Below, in pieces: positions 23,311-30,127 of a stretch of 30,127 nt of DNA. The DNA lies in the NCBI GenBank assembly GCA_013368325.1, contig JAACJK010000097.1, positions 1 through 30,127 on the forward strand, in the 5' to 3' direction. The notes below the pieces were generated by a model. It was not told the DNA's origin, searched no databases, and saw nothing but the letters and a program-made list of their open reading frames with translations. The position numbers and the translations under genes are program-made. Position 1 is the first letter of the stretch; each line of letters begins with the position of its first letter. Source of the stretch: Ephemerocybe angulata. Taxonomy: Eukaryota > Basidiomycota > Agaricomycetes > Agaricales > Psathyrellaceae.

Positions 23311-24310
23311 AGAATCGCGATTCCCGAATATTCGAGTACGTCTTGCATACATTTCGCGTTTCCTAGTGGTATGTCAATGCAGCTCTGACGCATCCACGGA
23401 ATGTGTACTCACCTGTGAACCTGGCGGCAACAGATGCGGTGCGTCGTCGTGTTGTTGCGAGCCAGAGCCAGAGTTTCCGAGGACCTGCGACCACGGAGTA
23501 GGATGCGCAGTGGTCGATGGGGTTGGCCAACCCAGAACGGGAGAGTGCGATCTATGCACGGGAGACGGAGGACGAGAGGGGCGCGAGAGGGATAGAGCAT
23601 GGGCCGAGTGGTGGCGGATCGTGCCAAAATGCAGGGTTGGAGGCGTTCGAGATGATCGAAGAGTGCCCGAAAAGCGGACAAGAGGGAGGATCGAGCGGGC
23701 GCGACTGATCGCGAGAGCCAATCAGAGCGGTTGGGGCCAGGTGCGTTGATGCGCTGCAGGCTGCAGGGACATGCCTTGGGCTTGCGAGGGGGTGAGTCGC
23801 ACGGGTATATTCGAGGCCATGGTGGCTGGTGTGCGGTCGATGGCGCTGCGGTTCAAGTCGCTCGGTGCAGGCCCGGTGGCGACGAGACCCACCTCCACGT
23901 GAACGACAAACAAGCCATAGCAAACGCGTCCCCAAATGACGCGGGGGTGTTTCTTGCGGGCAGCACCATTCATGCCGCCTCGTTTATTCAAGACGTGTCA
24001 GACTAGAGTCAGATATCTATTGTGAGTGCAGCTAGTTATTGTGTTGAATGGGGACTATGAGAGCTCTTTTGGGGGCACTGCACGAGCCGCTTGGATTTCT
24101 CGTGAGTGACCGTGGGCGCGACGCCATTCCCGATATGGAACTGCGATCGCGAGCGGCCCGCCGCCGCGTTTCGAGGGAATAAGGTACTCCTGCTGGCACC
24201 ACTGGGTCATTGTGCATCCCAGTGTCCTGTGATTGTGTTCTTGACCATCTGTTTAGCTTCCCTTGGGAAGATTAGACCTCCATTCCTCATGAGCGAGCCC
24301 TAGGAGAGCG

Positions 24311-24383
24311 GATGGCAGATAACATAGGGGCACAGCCACGTGCTAACTCCACACTCACGGTTTAGGAAATGTTATCTGCCATC
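24311..24383. repeat. 15-bp inverted repeat, copy 3
   Basis: Arms at 24311-24325 and 24369-24383, unchanged. Confidence 0.8.
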
Positions 24384-24648
24384 TGTGTGCTGGACTTTTC
24401 GCACTTGCAGGCTTTCGTTCCTCAGCTTTGTATACACGAGCAGCAGAACCTATGGAGAGACATATACTTCACGGTATGCAGAAAAGGGCATAATATTGCG
24501 AGGAATCGTGGGACTACAGTGAGCTGCTTCTGAGGGCGTCTTGGGAGTTGCCTAATTCGAATTCTTTTTGGATTCTTTTGATGCAGCCACTGGGATCTCC
24601 TTACCACCCGCTCTCTCTCATTCCGACCCAACACCAGCGCCTCAGAAC

Positions 24649-26132
24649 ATGTCACAAAGCCCATCGTAAGTGCTAACTGCTGGATGGACTCCAATACGCC
24701 AATCAACCGAGTCACATTTCAGATTGAAACACAAGATCGTAGTGACTCGGAACCTTGGCCCCGATGTCATGCCAATCCTCGAAGGTCGAACAGAGATCGA
24801 CGTAAGCGGTGCACGCGATCGCCACATATACTTCACCTTAGCTAACTGCGGCTGTCGCAGCTTGTGGTGTGGCCAGAAGATCGGGCCTGTGACAGGGAAT
24901 GGCTCCTGCGGAACGCGACAGGGGCTGCTGCGTTGGTGATCATGGTCTCTGATAAGGTAGGCGACATTCCTTATCCGTCTGGGCAGATCAGAGGGTGACT
25001 GCTGTAGATCGATGCGGAGGTACTTGATGCTGGTAGGTTACTGGTTGAGATGGCTCTCAATGCTTCGGAGGTGACATTTACTTCCAGCGGGCCCGGGTTT
25101 GCGTGCGGTTTCGACGATGTCGGTTGGCTACGGTAAGCAGTACTGGCTGTGCTGGGTCCGATCTCATGGTCGCTACAGAGCATGTCGATGTCCAGGAGCT
25201 CGCCAAGCGATCAATCGCATTGGGATACACCCCCGATGTCCTGACTGAAGCAGGTAATACACGCCTTTCAGGTACTTAGCCATACTCACACCCGCCTTCT
25301 AGTCGCCGATGTCTGCATCATGCTCGCACTAATGGCAGGGCGCAACGCGAAGCAGACTTCTGCACTCGTCAATGAAGGAAATGTAGGCTAATATATCTGG
25401 CATCTCTCCAGCTTAGAAACTCACCCGTCGCTCAGTGGCCACAGTTTAGCTGGGCTCCATTCCTTTTCTGCGGCCCCCAACTTAGTGCCCCCAGCCCCTC
25501 CAGGCAACGCACAGCAGGGTTCATCGGCTTTGGGCGTATAGCCAAAGCCACCTTGGCTAGACTCGTCCCTTTTGGCTTTACCCGCTGCGTCTACGGTGCC
25601 AATCCCCACTCAACGAGACAAGGCTCGAACGACGACAGCGACAAGGAGCTGGCTGATCGTCTGGGGTTGACATCGGTTAGAAGGGTAGATTTGGATACCG
25701 TGGCGTCGGAGAGTGATGTTGTGTTTGTCCTCGCACCTGGGGGCCCGTCGACGTACCATGTCGTCAACGAGGAGTTCCTGCGCAAGAGAGAAGAATGGGT
25801 GTGCTGGTGAACGCTAGCCGGGGACGCTCGTGGATCGGATGCTTTGGCCAAAGTGTTGAAGGAGGGTGGGATTTGGCTGCTGGGCTGGACGTCGTTGAAG
25901 GAGAGCCTAATATCCTGCAGATCATCCGTTGGTGCGCGAACCCAGGTAAACTACCTTCATCACTGAGTTATCTGCTGGAGGGATTTTCTGACGGGATAAA
26001 TCTAGATGCGTGATTTTGCCTCATATTGGGAGTGCGAGAACGAGACGTGGGTGGACATGGCTTCGTTGGCTGCGAATAACCGCTCTCGCGCCGCTCTTGG
26101 GAGCCTATGCTTGTGCTTTACGTTGTTTGTAG
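24649..26132 (+). pseudogene. GRHPR-like: Glyoxylate/hydroxypyruvate reductase-like gene, copy 3 (multiply frameshifted as written)
   Basis: Exons 1-7 match copy 2, including the five-C run that copy 1 lacks. From about 25783 on, exon 8, intron 8 and exon 9 carry many single-base losses: gcaagagagaag for gcaagatgaagaag, gccggggacg for gccgggggacg, tggatcgg for tggattcgg, atttggctg for atttgggctg, tatcctgc for tatccctgc, cgagaacg for cgacgaacg, and several in the last 80 bases. No single reading frame survives. The lesion density is far above the rest of the copy and continues past the stop codon, which points to low consensus quality here. Confidence 0.85.
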
Positions 26133-27013
26133 GTGATGCGCTCGCCGCCGTTTGTCGGGAATTGCTTTTATAGTGTGAACAATTACCATTTGGGGCTAAA
26201 AGTTGAAAAAAGAGCTAACTTATTTACTTCAAAAAACATCTATTCAGGCTTTTCAGACTGGTGCAACCCTACTATGACTGAGGATACACATCTGTTGAAG
26301 ATCGTGCAGAGCTCAGTCATAGTATCCCTCGGAGCGTCAATAAGCCTTCGTTGGGGAATGGAAACGAGATTTGCTGTCCTTTATAACCTTCGTGTCCGCG
26401 CACGGACCAGACCCTGTGCTAACAACCGGCCATCCCGGCTGTCTTCCCTGTACGTACTACCTCCCGCTGTGTTTACGCTCTCTGTTCCTTGCTCCTCGTA
26501 TTACTCTACCTCGTTCCCTATCCTCTGGCCCCCAGAGGTATATTCATCCCAACTGGCACTTGGGGTGAATAGTGTCCTCTAGGGAATCCAGCGGACTCCC
26601 CTCCACCCTCGAAATTTCCTTTCGGTTTCAATATGGTTGCTTGCATCCCTGAATTAATCTGTCCCGGCTCGCTTCCACAACGGGTAATGTGTCCGGCTTT
26701 TTTGCCTTTCCTCCAGGCTGTCTGAATATACAACTGACTAGTCTTACCCTAGAATTTTGACGCAATACGATGGCTCAAGATATGAATACGGTGGCCAGCT
26801 TTGAACAGAGTAGGGGGATAGTAGCGCGGGGGCGTAGCGTGTTCCAATTTGCACCCCTGTACCATGTACGTACGTATGCCAAGCGTCTCCCGAGTTCCGA
26901 GTCAGAAAATATATTTCGGTTCCATTTCAAGCTCAAGTCAATTGGGTAAATTGGTAATCCCGTCGACAGCCGCAGGGCTCGCCGCAGGGTGAAACGTATA
27001 CGCTATCCACACC

Positions 27014-27034
27014 CTTCCTTCCTTCCTTCCTTCC
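27014..27034. repeat. (CTTC)5 microsatellite, copy 3
   Basis: Same five units as copy 1. Confidence 0.9.
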
Positions 27035-27841
27035 GCCGGACCGCCGCTGCTTGGAGTCGAACCGCCCCTATGAACCGTTCACATTCGAGGGCTCAGGCCT
27101 CAGCCTGCTACAAGCCAAGTCACGGATGGGACAGAGGTCTCTCGAGACCGCACTATATTTGTAAGTCCACATCTGGTTTTTTGAGCAACAAACCAGTGAC
27201 TTCACAGTCTCCATTATCCAGGGTTTCGTCCGTCAGTCGTGGATAAGCAAGGCCAACAAGCAACTCCCCATGGGCAACACATGCTGCTATACGCTTCCGG
27301 AATGTGCGTGCATTATTTCGTCACCAGAATGAGGACTTACTGGAGCCTATTCATCACAGCCGCCTTCACCTCTCACTCGCCGGACGTGCAAACCCCTGAT
27401 TTCGGAGCTCTGAGCCTACACCCACGCGGCCCAGTGAGGTATGCGGCCGACTCAACATTTCACGTCGGACCTGCATTGACGATCGCACGTCCAACAAGTT
27501 TCCCGGACGCCCAAAAATCGAATTTGCGAACTCTAACACTACACTTCAAGTTTGCGTGCGAACCATCCCAACCTCACACCCGGCCAGCGTACCCACCACG
27601 ACGCAGTGCTCGACCACCACATATCCCAGGCGTGACGCGTCTCCCAACTCGAATCTGCGAACGCGGGCCACGGAATCACCTCAGCACGGCCCTCCGAGTG
27701 CACAGCTGTTGGACACGGCCACAGTCATCCAAGGTCACACACTCCAGACACCCGGGCCCCCAGGGCCCACATCGACAATAGCTCCACCATCTTCTTTCTG
27801 GTCTTCATTATCCTTAGGATATCGTTCTCCGGACCGTCAAC

Positions 27842-28276
27842 ATGCCACCTAGCTGCTCTCGGAACGTAATCCCACCTCCAACGTCGCTTCCAGACACTTA
27901 CGACCTAATAGCAGCGGCCACTATTCCCGCCTCGGCCCTCGTCTCAGCCCCATTTCCGGGAGCTCCAAAAATACCAAACCTCACGCCAAGTCCCACTTGG
28001 CTTGTCGTGGTACGCCATCCTTTTTTCCACGCCTTCCCAATTCATTCTCATAACTCTCTATCAGTGTTCACAGATCTGACATTAATGGAAATCGGCGACG
28101 GCGGGAGATCAACGGTCAGGGTGCCATCAATAACTCAGGGGGATAGGCAGCATGTGAGTAGGATACCTTCATTCACATTCTACCTGAGATGCAAGGCTGA
28201 TTTGTGTGTGTTTTATCCCCAGTTTCGCTTTCCGGAAGCCCCTGAAGTACCAGTCTGGACTCCTGAACTCTGCTAG
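27842..28276 (+). CDS. Possible small S/T/P-rich gene (copy 4)
   Basis: Counterpart of the copy 3 ORF, with the five-G version that ends in WTPELC at TAG 28274-28276. Local indels (CCGGG, ACCAAACC) let a 144-codon frame run unspliced through the predicted introns, which I take as accidental. In copy 1 (from 477) and copy 2 (from 9600) the same ATG is followed by early frame breaks: CCACTAGC in copy 1, and CCAGACCTTACG for CCAGACACTTACG in copy 2. Confidence 0.22.
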   Translation: MPPSCSRNVIPPPTSLPDTYDLIAAATIPASALVSAPFPGAPKIPNLTPSPTWLVVVRHPFFHAFPIHSHNSLSVFTDLTLMEIGDGGRSTVRVPSITQGDRQHVSRIPSFTFYLRCKADLCVFYPQFRFPEAPEVPVWTPELC

Positions 28277-30008
28277 AGAGCGAAGGCTACGGTACGTCGC
28301 CCATCCTATCCCAATTCACCGATCCTAACTGAATTTGTGACAGCATCAGCGATTGCACTGGCAGCCAGCAACCAAGCCACACCAATGGTCCAGTGCATCG
28401 GGTGGAAGGGTTTATGTACACTGGGGGCAAATGATAAGGTACGTACATTGCGCGAAGATCATGGGCGGCGGTGAATATTGACAGAAGCCTCGCAGCCGAT
28501 TTTCATTTGAATTTTCCTATCCGGCATCTTCTCATTAAAGCCCGAGTATCAGCGAGAGCCCTCCAGAAGCCTTGAGGCTTGTAACCACTGTACTTGATAG
28601 ACAGGCCGAAGTGTGCAGTCGGGTCGCTGAGAATACGAGCTCGGTTGCCAAAGAGTGTAAGCCCGCCGCCGGGCTATCCGAGCCTGTCTCGTAACCAACC
28701 GTTAACCAAACGGTCCCAATCAAACCTTCGCCGCCAAGGTACCCGTGTACAGCCTGGACCAACAGAGAGTATATTACCCACAACCCGCGCGTTGTGCCGG
28801 CTCACGCAATGGCGTCGCGTAAGGTCCAAGCTGAAGAGGTTAGCTCCGGACCACTTTATTGCGACTGCCGCGTTTTCCCAACGTCTGAGAGATGTGAGAA
28901 CATCCGATAGTAGCCTACATAATGTATAAGTTACATATAGACTGAAATATACGCTTTTAGAGCAAGAAATCTCGCTTTCCGGACGCGATTGGGCAAAGGC
29001 GGCGCGCGCGTGAACGGGCGCTTAAATTGGCGCCTCGCAATCGAGGCGGATTCCACACTGTCAGCGCAGCGTATGTGGTCTATCGCTCACCATATTATCT
29101 GACCTGTACTACATACCAGTGGATAGTTCACTCCAGAGCATACGCGAGGCCTAAATGGCTCGGAGAAGGTGAGATCTCCGCACCACGTCCTCGCAGCACC
29201 ATTCGGCGGAATACGCAACGAAACAGGCGTTATCCTACACACGGACATGTATGAACTAGCTTGAGTTAGCTAATGGTACGTAATAGTTCTGTTGGAAGAT
29301 TTGGGGCCGATTTGCAGTTGGGTTTGCGGGGAGATTGGTGCGGGGGCGCGCAGGGGAGGTACAGGACGAGCAGGACGAATGTCGGCTGTTTGGAGCATAA
29401 AGGAAGCCTGTACATAAAAGATGTAGCATGATTAGAAAGTATAAAGCTGTTTTTGCGGATATGGGTATAGTCATCCAAGTTATCGAGTTGAAATATCTCA
29501 AGAAACGGCGCATCTGTTCAAATGCGCTTTCAGGTAGATAACACTGTGTTTGAAGACTAGCGAGGCATACCCCAATAAGACAGCTCCAAATGCTCACTAG
29601 ATACCACTGAGTATGCACCTTCTACCCCCAAAGTTGGCCCCACACTCGATCCCATTCAACACATCATCTCGGAGACAACCCACTCCTCCTCATCCCGTAC
29701 ATCCGAAATGCATGCCCAAACCACCCGTTTCCCTACCTACCCGCACGCCAAGTGCCTCGCTTACCTGCCATCAGACACCTAAGATGGGCGCTGGCTGTCA
29801 TCCCCATCCGAACAGCGAAAATTTCTTCGTTTCAATGAGCACAAACGGCGCAGGGAGAAGGGAGAATGCGCGCCGTACGCGCTTGCGGCCTTTCCGAAGA
29901 CCGAGCCCAAAGTCTAAATACGTACTCCACTGGTTCTGGGCTACGCTGGTGCTGGCATGGCGCGAGATCTGGTGCTTGGCACGATCTCCGATATGCGGGG
30001 TGAAAGTG

Positions 30009-30107
30009 TATAAAGGCAGGGTGTGCGTGGGCTTGAGTTCCCCATCCCCTCTCATCCCATCCCATTCCATTCTTCCCCTCTTCCGCTTTCTTTACACATC
30101 TACTCAG
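30009..30107 (+). promoter_or_regulatory. TATA box and pyrimidine-rich tract, copy 4 (gene itself outside the window)
   Basis: TATAAA at 30009-30014. One extra C occurs in the tract (CATCCCCTCTC) compared with the other copies. The window ends 20 bases after the tract. Confidence 0.55.
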
Positions 30108-30127
30108 ACCACTCATCCGAGGGATTC

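Larger units (their letters stand above)
18255..27363. repeat. Tandem unit, copy 3 (9109 bp)
   Basis: Third full copy and the shortest. Much of the lost length lies in a cluster of single-base deletions at about 25780-26400, over the end of the reductase gene and its 3' flank. Outside that cluster it matches copies 1 and 2 with scattered homopolymer changes, including several in the modular block (about 22360-23310). Confidence 0.97.
27364..30127. repeat. Tandem unit, copy 4 (partial, 2764 bp)
   Basis: The fourth copy is cut by the window end. It corresponds to unit positions 1-2760 and stops just after the TATA box and pyrimidine tract. It does not reach the modular locus or the reductase gene. 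Differences include a 2-nt deletion at about 29127 (GATAGTTC against GATAGAGTTC) and CCGGG against CCCGG near 27957. Confidence 0.96.

Noticed and set aside
1..30127. Fungal mitochondrial or linear plasmid, or a transposon array
   Set aside because: No DNA or RNA polymerase gene, reverse transcriptase, transposase, terminal repeats or telomere-like ends are visible, and the intron-rich genes are nuclear in style.

Overview
The window reads as eukaryotic nuclear-type DNA, most likely from a filamentous basidiomycete fungus. Its one recognisable gene is split by eight introns of 46-61 nt with GTAAGT/GTAGG-like donors, CTNAC-type branch sites and CAG/TAG acceptors. Other genes in the unit show the same intron style, TATA boxes followed by pyrimidine-rich tracts, and an ACCATGG start context. 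I see no bacterial operons, rRNA, tRNA, CRISPR or recognisable transposon genes. The fungal assignment is inference.

The dominant structure is a head-to-tail tandem array of one ~9.12 kb unit. Copy 1 is 1-9117, copy 2 is 9118-18254, copy 3 is 18255-27363, and a partial copy 4 (unit positions 1 to about 2760) is 27364-30127. In the stretches I compared, copies differ almost only by 1-2 nt insertions or deletions, mostly in homopolymers, with hardly any substitutions. That fits imperfectly polished long reads of identical units better than diverged paralogues. The array may be a genuine recent amplification, an extrachromosomal circle assembled over several laps, or an assembly concatemer; sequence alone cannot decide.

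Unit layout, in order: (i) a possible small S/T/P-rich multi-exon gene in the first ~1.07 kb; (ii) ~1.5 kb with no recognised gene; (iii) a TATA box, pyrimidine tract and 5' leader with an intron, followed by a short spliced ORF; (iv) a 72-codon, four-exon ORF starting with a mitochondrial-presequence-like N terminus; (v) an unusual block of three to four duplicated exon-intron modules of ~300-430 bp, with a conserved DFEV.N.V core and related introns, partly decayed; (vi) ~1.3 kb without a recognised gene, containing a perfect 15-bp inverted repeat; (vii) a nine-exon gene for a glyoxylate/hydroxypyruvate reductase of the D-2-hydroxyacid dehydrogenase family; (viii) ~1.2 kb of spacer with a (CTTC)n microsatellite.

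The reductase is fully open only in copy 2 (353 residues). Copies 1 and 3 carry frameshifting indels, probably sequence errors. The functional link between the reductase and the modular locus is unknown. The modular block is the best candidate for something undescribed.
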